Shown here in pieces: positions 34,181 to 46,152 of a stretch of 64,000 nucleotides of DNA. The stretch comes from Arabidopsis thaliana. Lineage: Eukaryota > Streptophyta > Magnoliopsida > Brassicales > Brassicaceae. The stretch spans positions 4,837,001-4,901,000 of the forward strand of contig NC_003075.7 in the NCBI RefSeq assembly GCF_000001735.4, read 5' to 3'. The stretch's first letter is position 1. Each line of letters opens with the position of its first letter. Below the pieces are notes generated by a model, which worked only from the letters and a program-made list of their open reading frames with translations, did no database searches and was not told the DNA's origin. Both the position numbers and the translations under genes were made by a program.

Positions 34181-35784
34181 TCGGGTAAAAGAATGATCAA
34201 GGTACTCAATCAATCGTATCCAAAAGAATTTTTTCGAAGAAAAGAAAAATTCTAGGGAAAGCCATAAGTAAGCATAGGGACTTGAAGGAATGCAAAAGTC
34301 CATGGAAAACGAGCTAAGTATTTTCACAAAGTATTGACCAGAGCCATTAGATGTCTAGCAAGAATTTCCAAAATTCAGATAATTGTCTAACAACAGGGAA
34401 ACAGATAGGAAAGAAGAAAATGAAGATTTTAGGAGAATAAGACATATGAGATTATCAAAAAGAATCAGTGAACCACTCCTGCTCGCTCTTGGCCTTGGCT
34501 ACTTAGGTTTAGGGTCAAGATATTTTTGACGAATATCAGATTTTCCAAAAAATATCCTAGCAGCCTTTAAGGAGCAGAAGTTAGAATTTTGTGCTAAGGT
34601 CAAGCATGAAATTATTTATATGCATTCCTTAGGAATTTCTGTAAGGAACTAAGTCGTCGGAAAATATCTTACCCTATCGCCAAAAGGTAAAGTGGCCCGG
34701 TTAAGGTAAACTTTAGTAAATTAGAGCATGTTACTTTACCTTAAAATCGAATTTTCATGGGTAGAATATTTTAGGGACAAGAGCACATGAATTGAGTAGA
34801 AACATGTTTTCAGCAAAAATCAGAAGGTGGAATGAATATGATTTTTGTTAAAATAGGTCGAGGGCGTTTGATTGACTATGTTAGGGAACGGAGCTTCCTC
34901 TCTAATCAATGAGGAATGATGCGCAAGAAACTTGGGAGGACATGTATTGCGACCAAAAACGAATAAGAAGGCAATAGAGGTGTGTTTCATTGTGATTGGC
35001 CAAAACTTGATAGCGTGATACATGCCCATGCTGATTCATCAGCTTGCCACAAACTTTGAGGAGTTTAAATAGGTGATTTCCACTCAAAATTTTGTCAGAC
35101 CAAAAATGGTAAGAAAATTTCTAAAGTTTGTGGGTGTATTCTAGAGAAAATTCCTGAACACAGGTGAAAGAAAAATTTCGGAGTAGTTAGCGAGTTAGTC
35201 CGTAAGTATTTAGGTTTTAGTTTCTGATTACTTTAAAAAAAAAATAGTTTTAGATTCAAACCTAAATGGATCTTAATTATGCTATAGTTAGAAACGTTAA
35301 CTAAGTGACGCTTCAACTGAAATCGATAAGTACCAAACATTTGAAGTAGCAATATCTAGGTTGGGTTGGGGTAAGTTATAGGTTGGGTAATCCTACTAAG
35401 TAATCCCTTATTCGGTGCGATGATCCTTAGGAGCCAGAACTAGATGATTTAAAGTTTTTTGTTAAAACTCGATAATTTTTATTAGGTATAATTTTCTAAA
35501 CGGACCCGGAAATTAAACATGATTTGGTAACAATTTAAGCACCATACTATATTAAGTAAAAAGTGGTTTTCTAAAAACCTGAAGGTGATGAAATGATATA
35601 TCAGTCAAGTTCGGGCTGACACGACTCAGGAATATGGTTGAAAAGCCTTAGGCCATGTTTGGGAGGTAAAGATACTCGCGCTTGATCAATTTAGCGAATA
35701 GATTTGTTCCGGAATCTTCTATTGTTTGATTACGGGCGTCATATGTGACACATCTGTTCTTTCTTATTGTTTGAGGGTGCTACA

Positions 35785-36320
35785 ATTGGTCTTGTTAAAC
35801 AAAACAATTCCATAATTTAATCACGGACCATCCGATGGATCATTTTATTCTTTTCTAAAAAATCTGCAGTATTACACAAACCCCTGGAATACTCGAAGAC
35901 TATTTGAAGTGTAAGCTTTTCCATATTTCCCTAGCCGACAAGACTCATTGATGGTTAAAGTCTCTACCCGCTGGATCGATTATTAATTGGGAAGGATGGA
36001 AATCAACCTTTCTAAACTACTTCTACACGAAATAAAGATCCAATTCTTTTTGAAACAAGCTGCAAGAATTCCAACAATGACAAGTTGAAACTTTCTACAA
36101 AGCATGGGAACAATTCAAGGACTACGAACGCGATTTTCCTCAACAGGCTTCACTAAAGGTCACTTCTTAAGTATTTCTGTAGAGGATTACGTCCCAAGTT
36201 TAAAATTTCACTCGACACCGCTAGCAATGGAGATTTCACTACCAAGACCGTTCAAGAAAGACGAGCTCTCACTAAAAACCTGATTCTTCCACCGATTTTG
36301 GTAGAACCATCCGTTCTAAT
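35785..36320 (+). pseudogene. Athila-like gag, 3' part
   Basis: Continues the gag cut at 28631. Blocks in order are LVKQNN, LKSLPAGSIINWEGWKSTFLNYFY, ETFYKAWEQFKDYERDFPQQ, RGLRPKFKISLDTASNGDF and TVQERRALTKNL. The last blocks match the gag at 63900 in the other element. Stops and frame changes are frequent. It ends in 3' internal sequence (36340-36450) shared with 24497-24594. Confidence 0.75.
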
Positions 36321-37429
36321 GATTTAGATGCAAAGCAAACTTCTGAGCTGAAGAATATTGTTTGGGTTGCCAAACAAGGGTGGGTTGAGCTTAAGCTCTG
36401 CATGAGTACTCGTGGTGTTTGGGTCTATGCTTTGGTTTTTGGAGAACCAAGCTAGAGTTCTGAGGTTAGACCGTCGCCTCTTCAACAAGTTAAGGATAAG
36501 GAGAGGACAATGTTTTGTCTTGTACGTATTCAAATATTTTTAGATAGTTACTTAGTTTACGGTTAAGCCAAGTATACCTACGAATTACATATATTACGAG
36601 TAATCGTATTTGTTTGTTGAGTATATTAATATCTATAAGTATAAATATATTTCATTTAAAGTATAAAGAAATAAAAATACGATCTTAAAGATGGAAACTA
36701 AACTAAGATGGATATTTGTATGTGTGTTGAGTGATATGTGAAATGCATGCCAAGAGTACAGAGATGCGGGTGAGCCGCAAACAGTCCTGCAAAGAGAGAT
36801 CCTTTTATTTTTGTTGTAATATATGGATGTAGAGTGCGGATAGATCAGGATGGCTAATGAGCCGACGAGTGTGAAATGCTAGGAACAAGTGAAAAAGGCA
36901 CGAGGGATTAATAGCGTGAATGGTGCCATGAACAAGTGCAAGAGACATGAGGCATTCGTAACGACGAGGATAAGCGTTTGGTGACACGTGTTGTATCAGA
37001 ACCGTCTTTAGGACGGTGATGGAGCAGTCTCATTTTCTTTATGTGTGTGTATGTTTGTGTCATAATCTTTAGGACACAATTATTTTCTGCTAGTCTTAGA
37101 TTGAAACTTTGTGATTGTCTATGCGTGTTTTTGTATGAGGACTTCGTGAGCCATGAGGCTTGCCCTCATTGAGTGATCTTCGATTGCTATCTTTCTCTTT
37201 TGCAGGTTGGTTAAGTTAAGAGTTTGTTTTCAATCTTTTTTGGCAGTTTTGTAATTAAAGAATACTTTGGGCCAAGCCACGAAATTAACGCGTGGACCAG
37301 CTTTGTCTCACAATTTGGTATCATAGACCGGTCGTGTGGCTTTGCGAGGTCGGTGGCATGCCTTGTGATCGGTATCCGATAGTATTCCTTCAAAAGGGTG
37401 AAAAAAACTGTTTGGCAGATCGGATTAAG
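36321..37429. other. retrotransposon-derived and unrecognised sequence
   Basis: 36340-36450 is Athila-family internal sequence. 36700-37400 is less AT-rich than the surroundings but I recognise no gene or element end in it. Confidence 0.4.
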
Positions 37430-37825
37430 TTGATATTTCTTCTAGCGTTATATTGACTCTTCTAGCTTTCTATAAAGTCCAAGATTTCTCCTTAGCAAGA
37501 GTAGCTAGTTAGAAACAGCAGTCATAGATCAGTCGCCCATACTCCCACACGAGGCAGCATAGGAGATTTTTAGACAATGGGCGAAAACCCGATCCAACAA
37601 TAATTTGGTGCAAAGAAAGACCTTGAAAAAGAAACCAAACCCATGAAACTTCGAATATGTACTAAAATGTGGTTTACTTGTCTTATGGTCTATTTTACCT
37701 TAACTTACAAACCATTTCTGACTCTAAAAATACTTGAATATCTTCTCTTAGCTTTGATATCACACCAAACACTTCCTAATATATAAGAAACAATAGCCAA
37801 AATGGGCGAAAATACGATGTTATTA
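37430..37825 (-). mobile_element. LTR fragment of the second Athila-like family, minus strand
   Basis: Shares TTCTAGCTTTC, ATACTTGAATATC and the end GGGCGAAAATACGATGTTAT with 23150-23395; on the minus strand it starts TAATAACATCGTATTTTCGCC. Confidence 0.55.
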
Positions 37826-39127
37826 GAAGAGACACTATGACTAGACGGATGTTTAGGATCATGAGGGCATATAAAATCATTCTATTCATGTATCATAAAA
37901 TTGGATGTATATACGTTTTCAGAGAAGTTTTATATCAAAATAGCTAGTATTGGTGGGTATTTAATACAAGGTATACAATAGCATGCCTTTTGGCGGGAGG
38001 AGAGTGTCACAATTTCTTCATAAATTGAGAAATGTGATGTTTGTAAGGCGTTAATAAGGGTTTTAAAATGGTAAGTAATTATAACAAACGAGTTGTTACA
38101 CGGTTTCTATCTACCTCTACTTCATTGAAGATAAAAACGAAAGCATTAGTTAATTAACTTCAGACTTAGTTTTTTTTCTGGTTAATTAAGCATAAATATC
38201 AAAACAAATTCAAATCATAGGCTAATTTATAAATTCTAGCAAATCAAGATTTGGAATTTTAGATTAACATAGGTTTTAAAGGAATGGGTGCAAATATATC
38301 TCAATATAATATAAAAGAAGTATATATTTAAAAATACCATACTATTAAGTTTATTTTTCAAAAATTCCAACACTAGTTTATTTTTTTAATAATATCATAA
38401 ATTTAGGTATATATTTGATAAGGCCTGCCTAATTAGGCGAGTATAAAAAGTAAATATAAGTTATGTCAATGATATTTGAATTCAAAATAGTAATTCACAA
38501 AGTAAATATTTTATTTCATAATTTCAATCTTATACATTCCATAACTATTTATTTTATCATAATAAATAAAATAAATTTTTATACATTTCATCTTATTAAT
38601 GATATCTGAATTCTAAATAATAGCACACATATTTTTCTAAATTTCATTTATTAATTATTTTAAAACCTAATTTCAATATTTTACATTCCTTTTGTCAATA
38701 CAATTTGACTATCTATTTCATCATAACTAGGATTTAACCTGCGGTTTATTTGGTTCTTATACTAAATATTTAAATAAATTTGATATCCTAAACTTATAAA
38801 TATAAATTTTTGAATTAAACATAACTAAATAATAATTGAGATTTTTTTGAATTAAATTAAATAATAATTTAGATTGAATGGAATTAATTTTATTGAATGT
38901 TTTAGATTGAATCGGATCATAAAAAATTTAGGAGATTGTTAAGACCAAATTATCCTTAATGATTTTGAATAGCAAAGAACAAAATCCAGAATTGAAATCA
39001 AAATTGAGGTCAAATTAGACAAAAATTTCATTTTGTACTTCCCTTTTAATAATAAGGGGATAAACTGGATTAAGTTTACACACTTGATGTTAAAAGATAT
39101 GTGCTAACTTCTTATATCAAAGTAATA

Positions 39128-39161
<34 letters not shown>

Positions 39162-39751
39162 CACATTTCATATTAAATATATATCTTAGTTAATATTAAC
39201 AATAATTAAAAAAACAAATTATAATTAATTAAGGACTCCAATTCCATAAAATTGTTTCGAAAACAAACATTGGGTAAATATAACTTTTACTATATGACAT
39301 AATCTCATCACTTAATTTTACCTCATGTCAAACTAATTTTAAAAGAGCTAAAATTAATAACTAAAACAGAAAAATATAATAACAATCTCATCAAATAATA
39401 AACAATTCATTCTTATAAAAGCTATTTTCCATTTTTCTTGTACGCTGGTTACTTTTTAAAGTTTTTTGCATTTTCATTTCGCAAATAAAAATGTTGTATT
39501 ACAATGATAACTATTGTTTTGTCCAATTAACTTAACCTTAAATAACTTGTATTGTTATTTTGAACTCCAACTGTCATTTGGTTTTAGCTAATTCCTTAAT
39601 TATTATATTTTACATAATAAGATTGTATAATTTCTTAAAAACAATTTCAAGCTTTAAGGAAAAAGTATTCGTTTTATAGAATTTGTAGCTGTAAATTAGA
39701 ATTAGTAAATGTTTTTTTAATTTCTATCTTATTTAATAAGATACATATAGT
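37826..39751. other. very AT-rich intergenic region
   Basis: No gene seen. Contains an interrupted TA dinucleotide microsatellite at about 39126-39162. Confidence 0.6.
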
Positions 39752-40775
39752 TTTTTTATTTATTTATTTTTGTCGACCGATATTAAGTAGATTAAGCTCA
39801 AAAGAGTCATTTGTGAGTAATGTTGTTTACATACGTGATATGATGCGGTTTTGTACGGACTTTCCGTGTCAAATTATTCGCTTTAACATTTGCACTACGA
39901 GAGATCAAAGATAAAGAAAAGCTAGTGAATTCTCCTTTGTCGCTCTGTAATTCTTCCAAATATGCTGAAAATACGGGTCATTCAATAGGGTAAGACACCA
40001 TCTTCACCAGCTTTGAACAGTTTGTTAAGAAAACCACATCTTGATTATCAGCGCCAATCATGCATTTCATAGCCCAAAGAAGGGCTTCCACTTCTGCGTG
40101 TAGTGGCGACAAACTCCTTCTTTGATTGGAAGCTCCCATGGTTGGTGGCTCTCCATTTGGTGATGTACAATACCATCATGTTCCAGAGAATTTATCACGT
40201 TCTTTCCATGAACCATCCACATAGCATCAATATCTTGAATAAATGATATCAAGTGAGAGATATCTCACTTGAGGCCTAGTGTCAAAATTTAAGTAACCAT
40301 GATTTTCAGTATAAAGTTCAATTTGAGGTAACTGCCACGAATGTGCCTCTTTTTCCGTCAAGCGTACTATATGAGGGGTCTTTATTCACATTTTTTAAAA
40401 AAAATTTGTTCCTTGCTTTCCAAATATACCAAATTATCCATGGTTAGGAAGATAAGTCAAATTCAGAAGGTATTCTCTAGAATAAGTGATCCAAATTCGC
40501 ATAAGTAGATGAATATGTAAAATTTCCTTCAACCGAAGGTATTTCTGATAGTGCCCATATTTGCCATGTAGGGTGGCAAAGGAAAAGTGTATGATTAATT
40601 GTTTTTTCTACCTCACCACATCTGAAACACCCTGTGTCATAGTTAATTCCTCTTTTCTGCAACTTGTTTGTCACCGGTACACAACCCGCTAAAATTTGCC
40701 ACAAGAATTGACGTAATTTGGGAGGACAATGTACTTTCCGAGTGTTCGCTTTTAAACTTTTAGTATCTGGACCAA
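39752..40775 (-). pseudogene. LINE copy 1, 3' end: zf-RVT and RNase H-like part
   Basis: On the minus strand, 40775-40477 reads KVHCPPKLRQFLWQILAGC, then CFRCGEVEKTINHTLFLC, the zf-RVT zinc-binding motif of plant L1 retrotransposons. 40250-39790 reads IQDIDAMWMVHG, SLSPLHAEVEAL and later NVKA-like blocks of the RVT_3 RNase H domain. Several frame changes occur. The T-rich run at 39752-39774 on the plus strand is the element's A tail, so this is the 3' end. The upstream part continues at 42001-42690 on the other side of a CACTA fragment. Confidence 0.8.
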
Positions 40776-42000
40776 TAAACTTTTAGTATCTGCTTGTCTT
40801 TGTTTGCTTGGAATATAATTGATTATGAGCAATGGATACTTAGAGTAATGATGATTGTCTTTGGTGATTGTATTTGTCTTCTTGTTTCAATGTACTCATA
40901 CAGATGCCAAAGGGAATCCTTTTAGCTTTGGATCGCTTGTGGAGACACTGAACAAAAGAAGAAGGAAGGAGAGTTATGCGAGCTCTTCTAAATCAACCGT
41001 TGCGCAGCTTCAAGAGCAGTTGTAGCTCAAGATATCTGAACAAGAGGAGCATAATGCAAAACGTGATTAGGAGCACTACGAATCTCAATCTCGGATAGCC
41101 AGTTTGGAGAAGCTCGTCCTCTTCATGAAAGAAAAAGATCTTGAGTTGGCTGCTTATTTGTCTTCTCATTCTACAAAACCTGAACCATGCACACTTCCAA
41201 CCACCACAACCAGCCAACCAGCCATTACAGTTGCATGCACCCCATAAGACAACAAATTAGGCACGATACCCTTATTCTCCACTTCAGCTACTATTTCTAA
41301 CACTTCTTTTAACCATTAAACTTGATCTTTTGTTGCTTTTGTTGTTTTTGTTGAAACTCGTTTAGGATTTGTGTATGACTATGATTTTCTGAATGTAAAC
41401 ATGATTAGTGTTTTAATGTAAACATGATTAAGGATTATTGGTTTTTGAATTCGATATTAATTAAGTTTATTATTCCAAACATAAGACCAATTTGTGACTA
41501 AACCAAAGCAACACATGTGACCAAACCAATTATAAAACTGTGACCAAACTTATTCAAACTATGTGACCATTATGTGACCGACCCATTACAATAGTGTGAC
41601 CAATTTGTGACTAAATCAAATTACAAAAAATTGTAACAATGTGGCACAATCGTTGCTAAAACGATACTCTTTTGCGATTAAAGTATAAGCGTCTTAACTT
41701 AGTCGCAAGCATAAAAGACTATTTTGCGACTATATTGTAATGTATGTACCTATGTGTACATCGTTGCAGTTTAATCGCATATCTGCAACTTCTTGGTCTC
41801 GTCACATATTCGTCATGTATTTATGACTAACTTTCTGTGTCCAAAATTTGACTCTAATAGGCGACCATTTTGGGACTACTATATTTTGCGACGGTTTTTT
41901 AGCGACTGTATAATATCGTAGTTAAGTAGTTGTAAAAACCTTGTTTGCGACCATTTTGGGACTAATATGGGAGTTGCAAATGGCAGGTTTTGTTGTAGTT
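40776..42000 (+). mobile_element. CACTA element fragment inside LINE copy 1
   Basis: Contains the last exon of a Transposase_24-like gene (40904-41247), then subterminal repeats: TGTGACCAAA-type copies at 41480-41640 and TTGCGACTA-type copies at 41660-41960. It ends at TTTTGTTGTAGT near 41999, a weakened CACTA terminus. The 5' end is not visible, and LINE coding sequence is missing across the junction. Confidence 0.65.
40904..41247 (+). pseudogene. CACTA accessory transposase (Transposase_24-like), last exon
   Basis: After a TACTCATACAG acceptor the frame reads DAKGNPFSFGSLVETLNKRR, matching RGNPYGLGSLKDTLG in the gene at 51-1089, then a glutamine/glutamate coiled coil and a threonine-rich tail ending in TAA. 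Two in-frame stops (about 41023 and 41068) disable it. Confidence 0.75.
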
Positions 42001-42690
42001 ATGGTGGTCTCGGGAATTGAGTTGGAATCCAAGAATCCTCCACACTGAGACTCCCGAGAACCGACTCTTTTAATAAGTCCTTTATTAACCAGAGATCTAG
42101 TGGAACAAATACGTCTCCATCCATAGGATGGGGAGTATGATCTTATATTTTCCAAAGGATTGGATTTGCGATAATATCTACCTTTGAAAACCTTCTCAAA
42201 GAGCGAATCAGGAACCGTAATCATACGACATAATTGTTTTGCTAGTAGTGCCAAGTTAAAATCATCTACATTTCAGAAGCCCAGACCTCCTTTCGATTTA
42301 CTAATGCACAATTTATTCCAAGTCATCCAATGCATACCTCTAGAATCACCATTTGCACTCCACCAGAATTTTGCGAGCGCACTCGAAAGTTTCGAAGTGA
42401 TTGTTTTCGGTAGTCTGAAGCACGACATAATATAGGTTGGTAATGCCCCAGCTACCGATTTAATCATCACCTCCTTCCCTCCTTTTAACAAAAACTTTGC
42501 CGACCAACCATTTATCCGATTCTGTAATCTATCTCTTACAAAGGCAAAAGAATTTCGTTTTTGATCCGCCTAGACTTTCGGGTAACCCGAGATAAGAGCC
42601 CATGCCACCAAGATTAGTGATACCCAAGGTTGATTGTATCTCAGCCTTGAGAGAATCATCTACCTTGTGACCAAACTTAACCGATGATTT
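42001..42690 (-). pseudogene. LINE copy 1: C-terminal reverse transcriptase part
   Basis: Minus-strand blocks in order from 42680 to 42001 are [70 protein letters not shown], and ALLAKQLCRMITVPDSLFEKVFKGRYY with SYSPSYGWRRI. This is the region between the reverse transcriptase core and zf-RVT in plant L1 elements. Frames change more than once. Confidence 0.85.
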
Positions 42691-42694
42691 TGTA

Positions 42695-43062
42695 AATTTA
42701 TTTGTTGGCCATTAAAACTGATATGAGTAAAGCATATGATAGGGTGAAATAATTTTTTATTGAAGAGTTATTAAGGAAAATGGGTTTTTGTGAAAAGTGG
42801 ATTTCGTGGATAATGTGTTGTATTTCAACAATCCAGTATAGGGTTCTCCTTAATGGACAACCTAAAGGATTAATAGTACCTGAGAGAGGACTAAGACAAG
42901 GAGATCCATTATCTCCTTATTTATTTATCTTATGTACGGAGGTGCTTATTGCAAATATTCGAAAAGCAGAACAAAGTAAATTGATTACGGGTGTTGTTTG
43001 CAGATGATAGTCTATTTTTTTGCAAAGCTAATAAAGAGGAGTGCGAGGTAATTTTGGGAATC
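42695..43062 (+). pseudogene. LINE copy 1: inverted reverse transcriptase core
   Basis: Plus strand reads DMSKAYDRV, then MGFCEKWISWIMCCISTIQYRVL, PERGLRQGDPLSPYLFILCTEVL and, after a frame change, FADDSLFFCKANKEECEVIL. It contains the catalytic F/YADD motif and RQGDPLSP. Protein order puts this directly before the part encoded on the minus strand at 42690, so the two are one LINE with its 5' part inverted. Confidence 0.85.
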
Positions 43063-43970
43063 TTTTTTTTTTTTGTCATCAGATATTATTTAGGGCTCAA
43101 ACGAGCCAATCTTAAGGAAAGTTGTTTACATAAGTGATATGAAGCGATTCGGTACGAATTTTTCGTGCCAAATATTCCGCCTTGACATTTGCATTACGAG
43201 AAATTAAAGATAAAGAAAAACTAATGAATTCTTCGTTGTCGCTCTGAAACTCCTCCAAATAAGCTGAAAATGCTGGCCATTCGGTTGGGGAAGACACCAT
43301 CTTCACCAGGTCTGAACAGTCTATAAAAAAAGCTACTTCTTGGTTGTCGGCCCCAATCATACACTTCATTGCCCAGGGTAAAGCGTCAACTTCGGCATGG
43401 AGAGGAGAAAGACTTCTACGCAGATTAGCAGCTCCCATTGTTGACGTCCCTCCATTTAATGATGTGCAAAACCAACCTAGACCTGAAAACTTTTCGCTTT
43501 CTTTCTATGAACGGTCCATAAAACAACAAAAGCCAGAGTACACAATGTCTTGTGAGATATCCCTCACCCGGATTTGGTTTCCCGATCGATATGAGACTTT
43601 GTTTTCAGTATTGAACTCTACTTGAGCTACCTGCCACAATTGAGCCTCATTTTCTGCTAGACATAACACGTCTAACGGATCCTTTTCCTACATTTTCAAA
43701 TACTATTTTATTCCTTACTTTCCAAATATACCAAATTATCCATGGATATGCGGATGAATCAAATTCTGAATGGATTCTTGAGAATAAATGATCCAAATTT
43801 GCATAAATAGAATAAGTGAGAAAAAACCCCGGGATCGTAGGAATCTTTGAAAGAACCCATATTTGTTTCGGCGGATCACTAAAGCAATATGAAGCGCCTT
43901 CGGGAGTTTTCTTATAATTATCTTCTTTAATTTTTTAAAACAAATTTCCATATAATGTTTTTTTGAATAA
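43063..43970 (-). pseudogene. LINE copy 2, 5'-truncated
   Basis: Starts at its 3' end with twelve T (43063-43074, the A tail) and reads on the minus strand into an RNase H domain: SLSPLHAEVDALPWAMKCMIGADNQEV and NVKAEYLARKIRTE (43440-43110), then an upstream part resembling the 40250-40480 region. It is homologous to LINE copy 1 (39752-40500). It ends near 43970 without zf-RVT or reverse transcriptase, a usual 5' truncation. Confidence 0.8.
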
Positions 43971-44071
43971 AAAAAAATCTGTTTGATATATGTTGAAATC
44001 TGAGACTGTTCAAATAACCACGTGTCATGATCTTGTGAGTTATTAATTTTTAAAACCGTACTTTATACAAT

Positions 44072-44073
<2 letters not shown>

Positions 44074-44120
<47 letters not shown>
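44074..44120. repeat. (AT)n microsatellite
   Basis: About 47 bases of uninterrupted AT dinucleotides. Confidence 0.95.
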
Positions 44121-44123
<3 letters not shown>

Positions 44124-45034
44124 AATCCTACATAAATTTAATAATAAAATCAAATCATTATATTTGAGTTTGCTGTTTCCAATTTAGAATATATATTTTT
44201 ACTATTTAAAGGAGATTTTTATTTTGTTGTATTAGTGGGAAAAAACTAGTAATGTTATTTCTGAACAAAAACTTAAATATATGAAGGTTTTTTTACCATA
44301 TATAGCGACCATACTTCAATCTTAAGTAAACAAACTTTTTGAAGTCACTTCTGAATAAAGTGTAGTTGTATTTATTGAGAAGCAAGTACCCGCGTTTGAG
44401 TAGATGGGAGTGAGAGACAGGTTAGAGCTAAAATCCTCATCTGGTTGTTGAGAATCCTTAAGATTCTTGACGCACGTACGTACGACTTTTCCTAAAAAAC
44501 AATATTAATATGAGTTTATTACGTTACAAAAAACATTATAATTTTATTCAAATACATGTTGGCTGAAAATAGTTTTATTAATTGGATAGCAGATTCCTTT
44601 TTGAGTCTTTTATTAATATAGAAAACAAAACTATTAAAAATGATCAATTGCTTTAAATGCATGAAAACGAAGTACACGCGTTTTTGTAGTACGCAAGCAA
44701 GATCAGATGTTTTGGTCTTATTTGTGACTTTCTTATATTCTTATTGGTAGATAGAAAATATTTTATAGCAGATGTCGTATAATAAAAAGTTATATTTCAC
44801 GAATCCTTTGTATGAGTGTCTGTGTGTGTTTTTTCTGTGTTAGAGAATAAAAAGATTATCATCATCGTTTCTCTCATAAGAGGAGTCGCGTGTACCTTTG
44901 CATGAACTGATTTTCTTCTCTGTTTTTCAATATTGGTCACTTCTGAGTTCGACACCTGAATTATCAGGAGTAAATGCATCTTAATCTTAGTCACACTCGA
45001 AATAAAATGCACAAGTAGTTAACGCTTTATTTAC
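44121..45034. other. intergenic region
   Basis: No gene seen; ACGTACGTACG at 44473 is a short simple repeat. Confidence 0.5.
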
Positions 45035-45036
45035 TA

Positions 45037-45569
45037 CAGTAAAACCTCTATAAATTAACAATGTTGGGACTGTAAAAATTTATTAATTTAGAAAGATATT
45101 AATTTATCGATAAATTAATAATTATTAATTTATAGAAAGATTTTATAAATTTTGTAATTTTCTTACAAAAATTCGATATAAAAATTAGTTTTTTCTTTAT
45201 AATCAATAATTTTTCTAAAACTAATTACAAGCAAAAAACAATTCTTAAGTTTAAAAAATAATACAAACTTTTTCGACGTAATAATAAGATTGGAATTAAA
45301 CTCTACATATAATTAATAGAAATTGAAGAAAAATAATACTAGAATCATATTTCAATAAATATTTTACATATAATATTGATATATATATGTGTATATATTA
45401 TAATATTGATGTGACCATATATTTATATAGGATTTTCAAAAAAGTTATTATCTTATTAATTTATCGATATGTATCAATTTTTATACTGGTCCCAACTCGG
45501 GAATGAAAGAATTTATTAAATTATAGAGATTATTATTCTATAGAGTATTAATTTATAGAGGTTTTACTA
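45037..45569. mobile_element. Emigrant-like MITE (pogo/Tc1-mariner type)
   Basis: 533 bases with near-perfect terminal inverted repeats, CAGTAAAACCTCTATAAATT at the left and its complement at the right (last base changed). TA dinucleotides flank both ends (45035-45036, 45570-45571). The terminal sequence matches what I recall of Arabidopsis Emigrant/Lemi1. The interior is AT-rich and non-coding. Confidence 0.85.
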
Positions 45570-45571
45570 TA

Positions 45572-46120
45572 ATATGATTGATAATTCACTTGTAACATCC
45601 CTAAAAACAAGTACGTACTCATAATGGTGATCGATCAATGGTACATATATCACTTATTCACGTTTATAAAAATGTAATTTGATCCGCTCTTAATCAAGCT
45701 TTTAAATGTTCGAAAAATGATAATGATATATACCACTAGTTTGCTAAATCTTAGTAGAAACGTGATTAATCGACTAAAATTTTCATTTTATAATTATGTA
45801 TTAAAGAAATTTTCCCAATTATATTCGTTCTATTTTTAGTTATCTAGTACTTCTTTTGTTCATTTTTGTTTGATTTTCTAAAAAAAATATTTGTTTCAAA
45901 AGATTGATTTTTTTAGGTTTTTTATGCAACACTTATTAATTATTAATAATGAATTGTAAACTTTAATAAAAATAATGAAATATCATTGCTTAAAGTTATA
46001 AGAAATTATTAAACACCAAAATAATACATTTAAAATCAAATTTAATATGTTTTCTTAATATCTGTATTTTTCCTAAAAAATAAAAAAATAAAAACAGAAA
46101 AAGTATATACTATACAGCTA

Positions 46121-46152
<32 letters not shown>

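Larger units (their letters stand above)
28632..35784 (+). mobile_element. Tekay/del-like LTR retrotransposon with nested insertions
   Basis: Starts TGTAATACCCCGTCCC and ends GGGTGCTACA, with perfect 5-bp target duplications ATTGG at 28627-28631 and 35785-35789. The 5' LTR runs 28632-33420 and is interrupted by a CACTA element (29356-31670) and a solo LTR (31973-33037); its native length is about 1.4 kb. After GGTGTTACA at 33420 comes AAAATGGTGTCAAAGA, a decayed initiator-Met primer-binding site. The 3' LTR is recognised from about 34190 to 35784; its first 200 bases are replaced by a CGGGTT-rich block. No gag or pol remains. The two LTRs differ by a segment of about 600 bases (34700-35300) missing from the 5' copy next to the CACTA element. 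Confidence 0.88.

Noticed and set aside
43344..43625. Plus-strand ORF of 93 residues
   Set aside because: It is antisense to the LINE RNase H domain, which is clearly coded on the minus strand.
44797..45012. Minus-strand ORF of 71 residues in the intergenic region
   Set aside because: No signal peptide, domain or promoter; composition is like the surrounding AT-rich DNA.
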